Assembly: GCF_001047675.1 (NCBI RefSeq)
Contig: NZ_CP011975.1
Span: 1,652,073-1,716,072 of the forward strand
Reading direction: 5' to 3'
DNA from: Yersinia aleksiciae
GTDB taxonomy: Bacteria > Pseudomonadota > Gammaproteobacteria > Enterobacterales > Enterobacteriaceae
DNA length: 64,000 nucleotides
Position numbers and translations under genes: made by a program. The notes beneath the pieces are model-generated. The model was not told the DNA's origin, ran no database searches, and saw only the letters and a program-made list of their open reading frames with translations. Within the stretch, counting starts at the first letter, position 1. Each line of letters opens with the position of its first letter. Below, piece by piece: positions 44,035-54,492 of the stretch.

Positions 44035-45951
44035 ATGATTGTTTTTTCTTCGCTTCAAATTCGACGTGGTACCCGCGTCTTGCTGGACAACGCTACAGCA
44101 ACGATTAACCCCGGCCAGAAAGTTGGGTTAGTCGGCAAAAACGGTTGTGGTAAATCCACCCTGCTGGCGCTGCTCAAAGGCGAACTGAGCGCCGATGGGG
44201 GCAATGCAACTTTCCCTAGCAACTGGGCGCTGGCCTGGGTTAATCAGGAGACCCCGGCACTGGATATTCCGGCGATAGAGTATGTCATCGACGGCGACCG
44301 TGAATATCGTCAATTGGAGGCTGAGCTTCAGGCTGCCAACGAAAAAAATGATGGTCATGCCATTGCCACCGTGCACGGCAAGCTCGACGCCATCCATGCC
44401 TGGACCATTCAGTCCCGCGCCGCCAGTTTGCTCAATGGGCTGGGCTTCTCCCAAGATCAATTACAGCAGCCAGTGCGCTCCTTCTCAGGGGGCTGGCGTA
44501 TGCGCCTTAACTTGGCACAGGCGCTGCTTTGTCGCTCTGATCTGCTGCTGCTGGATGAACCGACCAACCACTTGGACTTGGATGCGGTTATCTGGCTGGA
44601 AAAATGGCTGAAGAGCTACAGCGGGACACTGGTGCTGATCTCCCATGACCGTGATTTCCTTGATCCTATTATTGATAAGATCTTACATATTGAACAGCAG
44701 ACGCTGAATGAATATACCGGTAACTATTCATCTTTCGAACGCCAGCGCGCCACCAAACTGTCGCAGCAGCAATCGATGTATCAGCATCAGCAAGAAAAAG
44801 TCGCGCATTTACAAAGCTATATCGACCGTTTCCGTGCGCAGGCCACCAAGGCAAAGCAGGCCCAGAGCCGCATTAAAATGCTCGAACGCATGGAGCTGAT
44901 TGCCCCTGCTCACGTCGATAACCCGTTCCACTTCAGCTTCCGCACGCCAGAGAGCTTGCCAGACCCTCTGCTACGGATGGATAAAGTCAGCGCGGGCTAC
45001 GGCGATAAAACTATTTTGCAATCCATCAAGCTGAACTTGGTGCCCGGTTCACGTATCGGCCTGCTGGGCCGCAACGGTGCGGGTAAATCCACCCTGATTA
45101 AGTTGTTGGCTGGCACACTGGAACCGCAAAGCGGCGAGATTGGCCTGTCCAAAGGCATCAAACTGGGTTACTTCGCCCAGCATCAACTTGAATTCTTACG
45201 CGCAGATGAATCTCCGCTACAACATATGAGTCGCTTGGCCCCCAAAGAGTCGGAACAGCAGCTACGTGACTACTTAGGCGGCTACGGTTTTCAGGGCGAT
45301 CAGGTGACTGACCCTACCGCTCGCTTCTCTGGCGGCGAAAAGGCGCGACTGGTCTTGGCGCTGATTATCTGGCAGCGCCCTAACCTGCTGCTGCTGGATG
45401 AACCGACCAACCACCTTGACCTTGATATGCGTCAGGCACTGACTGAGGCGCTAATTGATTTTGAGGGCGCATTAGTGGTGGTCTCCCATGACCGTCATTT
45501 GCTACGATCTACCACCGATGACCTCTATTTGGTGCACGATGGCAAAGTGGAGCAGTTCGACGGCGATCTGGAAGACTACCAGCAGTTTTTGGTGGATGTG
45601 CAGCGCCAGCAAAGCCAGCAGGACAGCCCAGCCAAAGAGCTATCGGGCAATAGCGCCCAGCAGCGTAAAGATCAAAAACGCCGCGATGCCGAGTTCCGCA
45701 GCCAGACTCAGCCACTGCGTAAGCAGATTATGACGCTGGAAAAACAGATGGAAAAGCTCACCACCGAGTTAACCGCCATCGAAGAACAACTGGCCGATTC
45801 AGCACTATACGACATCGCCCGTAAGACGGATCTGACCCAATGCCTACAGCAGCAGATTCAGGTGAAGTCCAAGCTGGAAGAGACCGAAATGCAGTGGCTG
45901 GACGCGCAGGAGCAACTGGAAGATATCACCAAGCAATTTGAGGCGGAGTAA
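44035..45951 (+). CDS. yheS: ABC-F ATPase YheS
   Basis: A cytoplasmic ABC-F protein of 638 residues (E. coli 637) with two ATPase cassettes and no membrane part. Walker A motifs are GKNGCGKST (34-42) and GRNGAGKST (near 345). The signatures are FSGGWRMRL and FSGGEKARL, and both Walker B motifs read LLLLDEPTNHLD. The inter-cassette linker (about 230-300) is the ribosome-facing arm and the C terminus is a coiled coil. YheS is thought to act on stalled ribosomes. A glycosyltransferase gene starts five bases downstream. Confidence 0.96.
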   Translation: MIVFSSLQIRRGTRVLLDNATATINPGQKVGLVGKNGCGKSTLLALLKGELSADGGNATFPSNWALAWVNQETPALDIPAIEYVIDGDREYRQLEAELQAANEKNDGHAIATVHGKLDAIHAWTIQSRAASLLNGLGFSQDQLQQPVRSFSGGWRMRLNLAQALLCRSDLLLLDEPTNHLDLDAVIWLEKWLKSYSGTLVLISHDRDFLDPIIDKILHIEQQTLNEYTGNYSSFERQRATKLSQQQSMYQHQQEKVAHLQSYIDRFRAQATKAKQAQSRIKMLERMELIAPAHVDNPFHFSFRTPESLPDPLLRMDKVSAGYGDKTILQSIKLNLVPGSRIGLLGRNGAGKSTLIKLLAGTLEPQSGEIGLSKGIKLGYFAQHQLEFLRADESPLQHMSRLAPKESEQQLRDYLGGYGFQGDQVTDPTARFSGGEKARLVLALIIWQRPNLLLLDEPTNHLDLDMRQALTEALIDFEGALVVVSHDRHLLRSTTDDLYLVHDGKVEQFDGDLEDYQQFLVDVQRQQSQQDSPAKELSGNSAQQRKDQKRRDAEFRSQTQPLRKQIMTLEKQMEKLTTELTAIEEQLADSALYDIARKTDLTQCLQQQIQVKSKLEETEMQWLDAQEQLEDITKQFEAE

Positions 45952-45956
45952 TCAGC

Positions 45957-46934
45957 ATGATGCCAATTGAAGTCAGTATCATTGTTCCGGTTTATAACTG
46001 TGAAACCTATCTCGTCGAGTTGCTGGATTCATTGAGAAGCCAAGCAGATGTCTCATTTGAAATCATCGCCGTGAATGATGGTTCGACGGACACCAGCCCA
46101 GAGAAGCTCGCAGACATTGCCCGCAATGATAGCCGACTGGTGATTATCAATCAGACGAATCAAGGTCTGTCCGCCGCCCGCAACGCCGGTATCGCGCAGG
46201 CCAAGGGCCAGTGGATCGCCTTTGTCGATGGCGATGACTGGCTCGCACCCAATGCGCTGCACCGCTGGTTAACACAAGCCAAAGAGCAGTCGCTGGATTT
46301 ACTCATTGGCAACGGTTATCGATTCACCACTCATCCTGCGGTACAAACAGAAGTGCCCTTACTGCATAAACAGCCATGGGGCGAGGTGTTGGATGGTCAA
46401 CAGTGGATTATGCGCAGTGTCGAACAGGATGAGTGGCCGCATTTTGCTTGGTTGCAACTGATTCGCCGCGAGGTGATCGCCGACAATCAGCTGGCCTTTA
46501 TCCGCGACATGGTGCATGAGGATATCTTGTGGACTACCCAACTGGCGCGGGTCGCCAAGCGGATAGGGTTCTGCCAGCAGCCGTTTTACGGCTATCGCAC
46601 CAATCCGGAATCCATCACCAACTCGCCGTCGCCACAAGCATTACTGCGTCGCGCGAATAGTTATCTTGATATCATTCATGGGCTGGTTGAGATTGCGGCC
46701 AGTAGCCCATCGGCGTTACGCAAAACGCTGCTGCGCCATGCCAACCGCGAGAGTGGTCATCTGCTGGGGCTGATACGTAAGAAGATAACGGACCCTCTTG
46801 CTCGCCGTACGTTAGCCAAACGGTTTTTCGCCCTCGGCTTACCCGCCGCGCTGTTCCGTGGCAGTACCACCTTCAGTGAGTTTTGGCGGGCGTTACGTTG
46901 CAATCTGACCTTGGGCTTTTATACCAAAAAGTAG
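45957..46934 (+). CDS. Family 2 glycosyltransferase
   Basis: A predicted cytoplasmic or membrane-associated inverting GT-A transferase of 325 residues. The N-terminal domain shows VSIIVPVYNCE (6-16), the nucleotide-binding NDGSTD (40-45), LSAARNAGIA and the metal-binding DGDD (91-94). The C-terminal part (about 220-325) is basic and lacks a clear membrane span. It looks like lipopolysaccharide or capsule sugar transferases of the WaaV/EpsH type, but donor and acceptor cannot be read from sequence. It lies five bases after yheS, with GGAG eight bases before the ATG, so it is cotranscribed with an unrelated gene. No other polysaccharide gene is nearby. Confidence 0.85.
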   Translation: MMPIEVSIIVPVYNCETYLVELLDSLRSQADVSFEIIAVNDGSTDTSPEKLADIARNDSRLVIINQTNQGLSAARNAGIAQAKGQWIAFVDGDDWLAPNALHRWLTQAKEQSLDLLIGNGYRFTTHPAVQTEVPLLHKQPWGEVLDGQQWIMRSVEQDEWPHFAWLQLIRREVIADNQLAFIRDMVHEDILWTTQLARVAKRIGFCQQPFYGYRTNPESITNSPSPQALLRRANSYLDIIHGLVEIAASSPSALRKTLLRHANRESGHLLGLIRKKITDPLARRTLAKRFFALGLPAALFRGSTTFSEFWRALRCNLTLGFYTKK

Positions 46935-46938
46935 CCTG

Positions 46939-47787
46939 TTAAGGCCGGAATACGGGCTTGTCGCCTAAAATCGTCGCGCGGTGCATCACTCGCCGCTGCG
47001 GCAGATAATCGGCATTGGCATAGTGCTGGGTGACGCGGTTATCCCAGATAGCCACATCGTCCTGCTGCCAGCGCCAGCGCACTTGAAATTCCGGTTTGGT
47101 GGCATGGGCAAAGAGGAAACGCAGTATCGCGTTACTCTCTTTTGCACTCAGGTCAACAATTCGCGTAGTGAATCCCTCATTGACGAACAATGCCTGACGT
47201 CCGGTCACCGGATGGGTGCGTACCACTGGATGTAACAGGGGTGGATTCTTCTCTTTGCCCAGTAACCAGCGCTGATGTTCCTCCGGCGTCCCACGGTTTT
47301 TGTGCTCTGGGAAGGAGTGCGCAAAGTCGTGCTCAGCCCGCAACCCCGCTAAAAGCTGCTTGAATGGCGCAGACAGTGCGTCATAAGCCGCCACTCCGCT
47401 GCTCCACAAGGTATCACCACCCGTGGCGGGAAGCTGCTTGGCGGCCAAAATCGCGCCCAAGGGCGGATTCTCGATAAAGGTCACGTCAGTGTGCCAGTTG
47501 TCATTGTCCGGCGGATTGTTGTCGTGAGTATCCAGCACGATAATCTCTTCGCACTCTTTGGTGTGCGGATAGACCGGATGAATATGTAGGTCACCAAAAC
47601 GCCCTGCCAGCTCGCGCTGCTGCAAGGGCGTGATGGGCTGATTGCGGAAAAAGAGCACCTGATGCTTGAGCAGCGCATGATAAAGCTGCTCAAACTGACC
47701 GTCGCCCAGCGGGCGGGCAATATTAATGTTCTCAACCAACGCGCCAATATGCGGCCCCAAAGGGGTCACGACCAAACGTTCATTCAT
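46939..47787 (-). CDS. tauD: Taurine dioxygenase
   Basis: Fe(II)/2-oxoglutarate oxygenase that converts taurine to aminoacetaldehyde and releases sulfite as a sulfur source. It has 282 residues from the ATG at 47787 (E. coli 283). The facial triad H99, D101 and H255 and the oxoglutarate-binding R270 are at the E. coli positions. Its start overlaps the tauC stop (ATGA). It is convergent with the glycosyltransferase, with only four bases between the stops. Confidence 0.97.
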   Translation of the reverse strand: MNERLVVTPLGPHIGALVENINIARPLGDGQFEQLYHALLKHQVLFFRNQPITPLQQRELAGRFGDLHIHPVYPHTKECEEIIVLDTHDNNPPDNDNWHTDVTFIENPPLGAILAAKQLPATGGDTLWSSGVAAYDALSAPFKQLLAGLRAEHDFAHSFPEHKNRGTPEEHQRWLLGKEKNPPLLHPVVRTHPVTGRQALFVNEGFTTRIVDLSAKESNAILRFLFAHATKPEFQVRWRWQQDDVAIWDNRVTQHYANADYLPQRRVMHRATILGDKPVFRP

Positions 47788-48680
47788 TGCTGTGCTCCAT
47801 ACCAAGGCGTTAACCGGCGTTGAATCGCCCGCAAACTCAATTCCATCCCAAAAGCGATAATGGCGATCACACTGATACCGGCAATCACCACGTCGGTGGC
47901 GAGAAACTCACCGGCGGATTGCACCATAAAGCCCAATCCGCGTGTGGCGGCGATGAGTTCCGCAGCCACCAAGGTTGACCAACCCACACCCAACCCAATG
48001 CGGATGCCAGTTAAAATTTCCGGTAGTGCACTCGGCAGCACCACAAAACGTAACACCTGCCAGCGGCTGGCCCCCAATGCACGGGCCGCTCTAACGCGCA
48101 CCTCGGCCACACTGCGCACTCCCGCCACGGCGGCCAAGGTCACTGGAGCAAATATCGCCATATAGATCAGCAGAATTTTTGAGGTTTCACCGATACCAAA
48201 CCAGATCACCATCAGCGGTAAATAAGCTAACGGCGGTACTGGGCGATAAATTTCGATCAGCGGGTCCAGCACCGCACGCACTCTGCTGCTGAGGCCCATC
48301 GCAATACCGGTTGGCACCCCGAGCGCCACAGCGGCGAAGAGGGCGATTAAAATGCGCCCCAAACTGGCGGCCAGATGCTGCCATAAGGTGGCATCCATAA
48401 ATCCCTGCGGGCTGGCAATCACCAATAGCTGATGCAATACCTGCTGCGGTGCGGGTAAAAACAGCGGGCTGATCAGCTGCAACGCCGTCACCCACCACCA
48501 CAGCGCCACCACAGTAATCACTGTGCCAATGCTGAGCCACAAACCATTCGCTACCGATGAACGGCGGCGCGGCGGCTTCTTGGCGACGGCGCGCGCAGTT
48601 AGCGGTGCATCAGCGGCCGATGGATGAGGTAATGCGCTGTCAGGTAATGAACTGTCGCGTAACGTCCCGTGTAGACTCAT
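47784..48680 (-). CDS. tauC: Taurine ABC transporter permease
   Basis: Inner-membrane permease of the TauABC importer. The 298 residues include a longer N-terminal cytoplasmic tail than E. coli TauC (275), with a KKPPRRRSS basic patch before the first helix. About six membrane helices follow, and the BPD_transp EAA-type loop appears around [20 protein letters not shown]. It overlaps tauB by four bases and tauD by four. Confidence 0.96.
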   Translation of the reverse strand: MSLHGTLRDSSLPDSALPHPSAADAPLTARAVAKKPPRRRSSVANGLWLSIGTVITVVALWWWVTALQLISPLFLPAPQQVLHQLLVIASPQGFMDATLWQHLAASLGRILIALFAAVALGVPTGIAMGLSSRVRAVLDPLIEIYRPVPPLAYLPLMVIWFGIGETSKILLIYMAIFAPVTLAAVAGVRSVAEVRVRAARALGASRWQVLRFVVLPSALPEILTGIRIGLGVGWSTLVAAELIAATRGLGFMVQSAGEFLATDVVIAGISVIAIIAFGMELSLRAIQRRLTPWYGAQQ

Positions 48681-49444
48681 ACCAGCGCCTCCCGCTGTTG
48701 GAAGACTTTGCCCAGCACGTATTCACGGCGGGCGATAAATTCAGGATCAGATTTGATGCTGCGGCACGCTTCTCCATCGGCATAGCGCTGACCAAAGTTC
48801 AGAGATAACCGCTCGACCACCTGCCCTGGCCCCGGTGACAGCAACAACAGTTCGCTGGCCAGAAACACTGCTTCTTCGATATCGTGGGTGATCAGCAGAA
48901 TCTGCTTACCGGTATCACGCCAAATCGTCAGCAACAGCTCTTGCATCTGTTCGCGGGTAAAAGCATCCAGAGCGCCGAAGGGCTCATCCAGTAACAATAA
49001 GCGCGGGTCGACCGCCAGTGCGCGGGCAATCCCCACCCGCTGACGCATACCGCCAGACAGCTGCCAAATGTGGTGATGCTCGAAACCGGCTAACCCCACG
49101 CGATTCAACATTTTCAGCGCCGTGGCCCGCCGCTGTGATTTGCTTAATCCCGCCAGTTGCAGGCCAAACTCCACATTGCTGACCACATCACGCCACGGCA
49201 GTAAACCCTCATGCTGGAACACCACTCCCCGCTCGGCGCTTGGGCCGTGAACCGGTTTGTCATCCAGAGTGATGCTGCCAGCTGAAGGCTCCATAAACCC
49301 GGCAATCAAATTCAGTAATGTGGTTTTACCGCAGCCCGATGGCCCCAATACCACGACCAACTGGCCCGATGCGATTTGTAGCGACACATCCTGTAAGGCA
49401 GGTTTGCCCTGATATTCGGCCCACAGGCCGCGCACGTTTAGCAT
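48677..49444 (-). CDS. tauB: Taurine ABC transporter ATP-binding protein
   Basis: ATPase of TauABC. It has 255 residues (E. coli 255), with Walker [10 protein letters not shown], signature [15 protein letters not shown] and Walker [13 protein letters not shown]. It lies eight bases after tauA. Confidence 0.97.
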   Translation of the reverse strand: MLNVRGLWAEYQGKPALQDVSLQIASGQLVVVLGPSGCGKTTLLNLIAGFMEPSAGSITLDDKPVHGPSAERGVVFQHEGLLPWRDVVSNVEFGLQLAGLSKSQRRATALKMLNRVGLAGFEHHHIWQLSGGMRQRVGIARALAVDPRLLLLDEPFGALDAFTREQMQELLLTIWRDTGKQILLITHDIEEAVFLASELLLLSPGPGQVVERLSLNFGQRYADGEACRSIKSDPEFIARREYVLGKVFQQREALV

Positions 49445-49452
49445 GATGGCTC

Positions 49453-50481
49453 CTAAGACTGCGGCGTGGCCTGCACGGCTTTCACAAAGCGGTCAGTGAC
49501 GAAATCATGATAATCACTCGCCACTTGCGGGATTTTGCCTTGTTGTTTGAGGAATGCGGCGGTGTCGCGGATCGCCTGATCCACTGGCTGACCGAGCTGC
49601 GTTATCTGGTCGGTGACTGGCAGATAGGTGTTGCCCTTCACCAGTTCCGGGACTTGATCCGTCGGCACACCACTTAAGCGCGCCAGTTGGCTGAGATTCT
49701 GCTGGTTTTTGAGCCACTGATCCGGCTGCGCCAGATAGGCCCCTTGGGCGGCTAAAGCACTGCGGGCAAAGGCGGTCACCACTTCAGGATGGGCTTGGGC
49801 GAAGTCTTTGCGCACCACCCAGACATCCAGCGTTGGCGCGCCCCATTGGCCCACTTGGGCGGAATCAGTTAGCACCGTGCCAGTTTTAGCGAGTTCGTTA
49901 ACGGCAGGAGCCCAGACATAAGCGCCGTCAATATCCCCCCGCTGCCAGGCCGCCGCAATGGCGGGAGGCTGCAAGTTGAGAATGGTGACCTGATCCGGCT
50001 TGATACCCCAATGTTTCAGCGCGGCCAGCAGGCTGTAATGGGTCGTGGAGATAAAGGGCACGGCAATGCGCTTGCCGATTAAATCTTGTGGCGTTTTGAT
50101 CTCTTTTTTCACCACCAGCGCTTCAGAACTCCCCAGCTGTGAGGCCAGCAGGAAGACTTCAATCGGGACATTTTGGCTAGCGGCAACCGCCAGCGGGCTG
50201 GAGCCTATATTGCCGATCTGCACATCCCCAGAAGCTAATGCTCTGACCACGCTGGAGCCGCTATCAAACTTGCGCCAATCGACATTGGCACCGGATAGCT
50301 TGGCAAAACTGTTATCCGCCTGCGCGACTTTCGCCGGTTCAGCAGAAGTTTGGTACGCCACCGTGACATCGACAGCGTGGGCACTGGTCGCGACCAGTGA
50401 CAGGGCCAAGAGTGCGCCAGTGGGCCGTAAGAAACCGCGAATTGCGGTGGCAAGATGCGCAGTAGAAAAGGTTATCGCCAT
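49453..50481 (-). CDS. tauA: Taurine-binding periplasmic protein
   Basis: Substrate-binding protein that delivers taurine to TauBC. It has 342 residues from the ATG at 50481, which follows GGAG at seven bases; frames opening further upstream are rejected. The signal peptide runs to about residue 35 ([14 protein letters not shown]). The mature protein has the NMT1/SsuA fold ([27 protein letters not shown]). It is first of tauABCD, the full sulfate-starvation taurine operon. Confidence 0.96.
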   Translation of the reverse strand: MAITFSTAHLATAIRGFLRPTGALLALSLVATSAHAVDVTVAYQTSAEPAKVAQADNSFAKLSGANVDWRKFDSGSSVVRALASGDVQIGNIGSSPLAVAASQNVPIEVFLLASQLGSSEALVVKKEIKTPQDLIGKRIAVPFISTTHYSLLAALKHWGIKPDQVTILNLQPPAIAAAWQRGDIDGAYVWAPAVNELAKTGTVLTDSAQVGQWGAPTLDVWVVRKDFAQAHPEVVTAFARSALAAQGAYLAQPDQWLKNQQNLSQLARLSGVPTDQVPELVKGNTYLPVTDQITQLGQPVDQAIRDTAAFLKQQGKIPQVASDYHDFVTDRFVKAVQATPQS

Positions 50482-50582
50482 TGGTTGACTCCGCTCAGTT
50501 AACTGTCTCATTCGCTGTTGTTGCGACCCGAAGCGCACCCGGCGCTTTGAGATGACAGTGTTACCTGAAGGAGGAATTAGGT

Positions 50583-50615
50583 AAAAGGAATAAAAAAATA
50601 TTCTTTATTCCTTTT
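50583..50615. promoter_or_regulatory. Candidate LysR-type (Cbl/CysB) site before tauA
   Basis: A perfect 12-base AT-rich inverted repeat (50583-50594 and 50604-50615) lies about 100 bases upstream of the tauA start and 40 bases after the phzF-like stop. Position and AT-richness suit a Cbl/CysB operator, the known activators of tau genes in E. coli. It could instead be a weak terminator for the upstream gene. A possible core promoter, TTTACC-16-TAACAC, lies just downstream (about 50553-50580). Confidence 0.45.
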
Positions 50616-50656
50616 GGTGATAATTGAGTTGGGAAAGGATCGGCTATGACGCTCAC

Positions 50657-51442
50657 TTAGAGCAGGATGCTGCCACTCATGAAAATATGGGAATCTCCGG
50701 CAATTAGGGTGCGATCACCCGCTAACGTGCAAAATAGCTCGCCACCTCGTGCTGATATCTGGCGAGCATGCAATGACACCCTGCCCAATCGGGCCACCCA
50801 GTAGGGCATCAAGGTGCAATGGGCTGAGCCAGTCACCGGATCTTCATTGCTGCTGAGGGTAAAGTAGCGCGAGACAAAATCCACCTCATCACCGGGTGCG
50901 GTGACAATCACACCACGGCCTGTGTAAGCAATCAGCGCGGCGATATCGGGCTGCAACTGCCGCACCTGTTGCTCGCTTTCCAGCACGACCAGCAGGGATT
51001 TTGCCTGCCACAACTGCTGAATATCCGCACCGATCAGGGCTGGCAGCGCTGCCGGAATCGCGATTTGCTCAGGGGGTAACGAGGGGAAATTCAGGGCCAA
51101 TCGGCCAAAGTTATCGGCATCACGCGTGACGTATAGGTCACCGCTGGCGCTGCGAAAGCAGATATCATGCAAGCCGGGATTCACCATGCTAAACATCACA
51201 TGCGCCGCAGCCAAGGTGCCGTGACCACACAAATCCACCTCACGTTCTGGCGTAAACCAGCGGATCGCCGATTTATCCCCTTCATCCCAGACAAAACTGG
51301 TTTCTGGCAGATTAATCTCGGCAGCGATGCGCTGCATCTGCTCAGCAGAGAGCGGTTTTTTCAGCAAATAGACGCCAGCCGGATTACCGGAAAGCCCCGC
51401 GCCGATAAACGCATCAACATGAAAATAGTTACAGGCCATCAA
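50657..51442 (-). CDS. PhzF-family isomerase-like protein
   Basis: A 261-residue protein with the PhzF/diaminopimelate-epimerase double fold. Family marks are FHVDAFIGAGLSGNPAG (7-23), INLPETSF with the catalytic Glu47, CGHGTLAAAHV and DPVTGSAHC. True PhzF acts in phenazine synthesis, but no phenazine genes are near, and related enterobacterial proteins (YddE type) have no known substrate. The initiation could be at either of two adjacent ATGs. It lies 17 bases after the LysE-type gene and is probably cotranscribed with it. Confidence 0.88.
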   Translation of the reverse strand: MMACNYFHVDAFIGAGLSGNPAGVYLLKKPLSAEQMQRIAAEINLPETSFVWDEGDKSAIRWFTPEREVDLCGHGTLAAAHVMFSMVNPGLHDICFRSASGDLYVTRDADNFGRLALNFPSLPPEQIAIPAALPALIGADIQQLWQAKSLLVVLESEQQVRQLQPDIAALIAYTGRGVIVTAPGDEVDFVSRYFTLSSNEDPVTGSAHCTLMPYWVARLGRVSLHARQISARGGELFCTLAGDRTLIAGDSHIFMSGSILL

Positions 51443-51459
51443 TTAGCTCCAGTGATTGG

Positions 51460-52062
51460 TCAATGCCAAATCAACAACACACAAGCTGCCGTCAGCAAGC
51501 CCATTGAGATATTAAAGGTAAACCAGGCGCGACGGCTGCGCAGCAAGCGGCCAATCAAGGTGCCAAAACCCAGCCAAATAATGCCCGCCACCAGATTCAC
51601 CATAAACATACCTAAGCTAATCATGACGATGGAGTGGTTATAAGCCGCGCCTGCCATACTAAAACTGGCGACTGAGCCTAATCCCATCAGCCAAGCTTTT
51701 GGATTCAGGAATTGTAATAACCAGCCCTGATACAAACGTAGCGGCTTTGGCGGCACGACATTGGTTTCCAACTTTTCATAGGCGGAAGTGGCAATTTTCC
51801 ATGCCAGCCACAGCAGATACAGGCTACCCAGAATTTTCAGAATCAGGTGGATGGAGGGGTAGATCAGAATCAGGCCGCCGACGCCAAAAGCCACCAATAT
51901 CAGCATGCTCTGCATACCTAACATAATGCCTAACATCAGCCAGATAGAGCGCATAAAACCAAAATTGGCCCCCGCAGAGGTGAGCAACATATTATTCGGA
52001 CCAGGGGTAATAGCAGCAACCCAGAGAAAACCTACCATTGAGAGAAATAAACTCAGTTCCAT
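51460..52062 (-). CDS. LysE/RhtB-family amino-acid exporter
   Basis: A 200-residue membrane protein with about six hydrophobic helices and the family motif ITPGPNNMLL near residue 20. The start at ATG 52062 is chosen because the long upstream frame (to 52206) is not family-like. LysE/RhtB proteins export amino acids such as cysteine, homoserine or threonine. Being next to tau genes could hint at a thiol or amino-acid substrate, but this is speculation. Confidence 0.88.
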   Translation of the reverse strand: MELSLFLSMVGFLWVAAITPGPNNMLLTSAGANFGFMRSIWLMLGIMLGMQSMLILVAFGVGGLILIYPSIHLILKILGSLYLLWLAWKIATSAYEKLETNVVPPKPLRLYQGWLLQFLNPKAWLMGLGSVASFSMAGAAYNHSIVMISLGMFMVNLVAGIIWLGFGTLIGRLLRSRRAWFTFNISMGLLTAACVLLIWH

Positions 52063-52145
52063 GAGACGGGTGCCTCCCACCCAAAATGATGCGCGATATA
52101 CCCATGAAGCTAACAGTGTGCTATTGATCACACAAGAGCAACGAC

Positions 52146-53162
52146 ATGATTTCCATTCACTATATGCATGAATTATTTCGTCCGCTGGCCGGAGCCAGTA
52201 ATCCACATCTGCAAACGCTGCTGCCCCGATTGGTTAGGCGGCGTGTGCAGCTGCAACCTTTTTGGCAACGTCTGGAATTGCCCGATGGCGATTTTGTCGA
52301 TCTGGCCTGGAGTGAAAACCCCGAGCTGGCGCGGGATAAGCCCCGAGTGGTGCTGTTCCATGGCCTGGAAGGAAACTTTTACAGCCCTTATGCCCATGGT
52401 TTACTGCGTGCATGGCAAGCCGAAGGCTGGCTGGGAGTGGTGATGCATTTTCGTGGATGCAGTGGCGAGCCGAATCGTAAGGCACGCATTTATCATTCTG
52501 GCGAAACTGAAGATGCGCGCTTCTTTTTGCGTTGGCTGCGGGAAACTTATGGTCAGGTCCCCACCGCCGCCGTGGGCGTCTCGTTGGGCGGCAATATGTT
52601 GGCGATGTATTTGGCGGAGCAAGGGCAGTTGGCGCAACAAGGACAGGAGAGTCTATTGCAAGCCGCCGTGGTAGTTTCAGCGCCACTGATGCTGGAGCCT
52701 TGCGCGAACCGTATGGAACAAGGCTTTTCGCGAGTCTATCAGCGCTATTTACTGGGGCAGTTGAAGTTAAACGCCACCCGTAAGCTGTTACGTTACCCCG
52801 GTAGCTTGCCGCTGGGGCTGCCGCAATTGAAAGAGTTGCGGCGAGTCAGAGATTTCGATGAAGCAATCACCGCCAAAATACATGGCTTTAATGATGCACT
52901 GGATTATTATCGCCGTTGCAGCGCCCTGCCGCTATTGCCGCAGATTAAGATTCCACTGCTGATCATTCATGCCAAAGATGACCCTTTTATGACGGCGGAA
53001 GTCATTCCCAACCTCGATACGCTGCCGAGCAATATTGATTATCAGTTAACTGAGCATGGCGGCCACGTCGGTTTTGTCGGCGGCTCCTTGCAACACCCTC
53101 AAATGTGGCTGGAACAACGCATTCCCGCCTGGCTTTCCCCTTATTTGGAGCAACAGCAATGA
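52146..53162 (+). CDS. yheT: Alpha/beta hydrolase YheT
   Basis: A 338-residue hydrolase of the ABHD/YheT family (E. coli 340). The nucleophile elbow is GVSLGG, the acid is in AKDDPF and the histidine in [23 protein letters not shown] and [10 protein letters not shown] are strongly conserved. The substrate is unknown; esterase activity is family inference. An alternative ATG at 52164 is possible. It overlaps yheU by four bases (ATGA). Confidence 0.93.
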   Translation: MISIHYMHELFRPLAGASNPHLQTLLPRLVRRRVQLQPFWQRLELPDGDFVDLAWSENPELARDKPRVVLFHGLEGNFYSPYAHGLLRAWQAEGWLGVVMHFRGCSGEPNRKARIYHSGETEDARFFLRWLRETYGQVPTAAVGVSLGGNMLAMYLAEQGQLAQQGQESLLQAAVVVSAPLMLEPCANRMEQGFSRVYQRYLLGQLKLNATRKLLRYPGSLPLGLPQLKELRRVRDFDEAITAKIHGFNDALDYYRRCSALPLLPQIKIPLLIIHAKDDPFMTAEVIPNLDTLPSNIDYQLTEHGGHVGFVGGSLQHPQMWLEQRIPAWLSPYLEQQQ

Positions 53163-53395
53163 TCATTCCCTGGCAGCAAGTCGACGGCGAAACGCTGGAT
53201 AATCTGCTGGAAGCCTTTGTGCTGCGTGAAGGCACCGATTACGGCGAACATGAGCGTTCATTGGCGCAAAAAGTTGAGGATGTCCGCCGCCAACTGGTGA
53301 GCGGTGACGCCGTTTTAGTCTGGTCCGAGTTACACGAAACCATCAATATCATGCCCCGAGGCTCTTTCCGCGCCGATGCAGAAGAGCAGCCATAA
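53159..53395 (+). CDS. yheU: YheU family protein (UPF0270)
   Basis: A 78-residue protein of unknown function (E. coli 72). The ATG at 53159 overlaps the yheT stop. Conserved segments are [20 protein letters not shown] and [13 protein letters not shown]; the C-terminal tail is slightly longer than in E. coli. Confidence 0.94.
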   Translation: MIIPWQQVDGETLDNLLEAFVLREGTDYGEHERSLAQKVEDVRRQLVSGDAVLVWSELHETINIMPRGSFRADAEEQP

Positions 53396-53538
53396 TCGTC
53401 TTCTGGTCGTAAACAGATTTGATGAAAATCAAGGTGACAAGCCGGACACTTTGCCCTAAAAATAACCTTTACCGATAAGATGAACAGGCAAATGCCGCCC
53501 GGCCACTGAGGCTCTCACCCCATGGAGTTACCGCTAAT

Positions 53539-54408
53539 ATGTCAACTAAACATCCAGTCATAGCCGTTACCGGCTCAAGTGGCGCAGGGACCACCACCAC
53601 CAGTCTGGCGTTTCGTAAAATATTTCAGCAGTTGAATATTCGCGCGGCACAAATTGAAGGTGACAGTTTCCATCGCTATACCCGCCCCGAAATGGATGCT
53701 GCTATCCGTAAGGCGCGGGATCAAGGCCGACATATCAGCTATTTTGGCCCTGAAGCCAATGACTTTGGTCAGTTGGAGCAGAGTGTGTCGGAATACGGCA
53801 AGCACGGGACTGGGCGTTCGCGTAAGTACTTACATACCTACGATGAAGCCGTGCCTTATAACCAAATTCCAGGGACATTCACTCCGTGGGAGTCACTGCC
53901 AGAACCCACCGATGTGCTGTTTTATGAAGGGCTACACGGCGGTGTCGTGACCGAGCATCATGATGTGGCAAAGCACGTCGATTTATTGGTGGGCGTAGTG
54001 CCTATCGTCAATCTGGAATGGATTCAAAAGCTAGTGCGCGATACCGGCGAGCGCGGTCACTCCCGTGAAGCGGTGATGGATTCCGTGGTGCGATCGATGG
54101 ACGATTACATTAACTACATTACGCCACAGTTCTCACGCACCCATATTAACTTCCAGCGCGTGCCGACCGTTGATACCTCAAACCCCTTTGCGGCTAAAGC
54201 TATTCCGTCGCTGGATGAAAGTTTTGTTGTCATTCATTTCCGAGGTTTGGATCAGATCGACTTCCCCTACTTGCTGGCAATGCTGCAAGGGTCATTTATC
54301 TCCAATATCAATACCTTGGTAGTGCCTGGCGGGAAGATGGGGTTGGCAATGGAGCTGATTATGGCACCGTTGGTACAGCAGTTATTAGAGGGTAAGAAGA
54401 TAGGCTAA
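53539..54408 (+). CDS. prkB: Phosphoribulokinase-like protein PrkB
   Basis: A 289-residue P-loop kinase, exactly the E. coli PrkB length. The P-loop is GSSGAGTTTT (12-21) and the substrate region EGDSFHRYTRPEMD follows. The family phosphorylates ribulose 5-phosphate in autotrophs, but no RuBisCO is expected here and the enterobacterial role is unknown. A weak GTTGCAGC/GCTGCAAC stem (54426-54456) after the stop may end transcription. Confidence 0.93.
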   Translation: MSTKHPVIAVTGSSGAGTTTTSLAFRKIFQQLNIRAAQIEGDSFHRYTRPEMDAAIRKARDQGRHISYFGPEANDFGQLEQSVSEYGKHGTGRSRKYLHTYDEAVPYNQIPGTFTPWESLPEPTDVLFYEGLHGGVVTEHHDVAKHVDLLVGVVPIVNLEWIQKLVRDTGERGHSREAVMDSVVRSMDDYINYITPQFSRTHINFQRVPTVDTSNPFAAKAIPSLDESFVVIHFRGLDQIDFPYLLAMLQGSFISNINTLVVPGGKMGLAMELIMAPLVQQLLEGKKIG

Positions 54409-54492
54409 TCTCCTCCGTTCTTGGCGTTGCAGCGGTGTTTTCTGCCTTGCTGCAACACCAATAACTTTGGACATGACTAAATTGCTGGTTAA

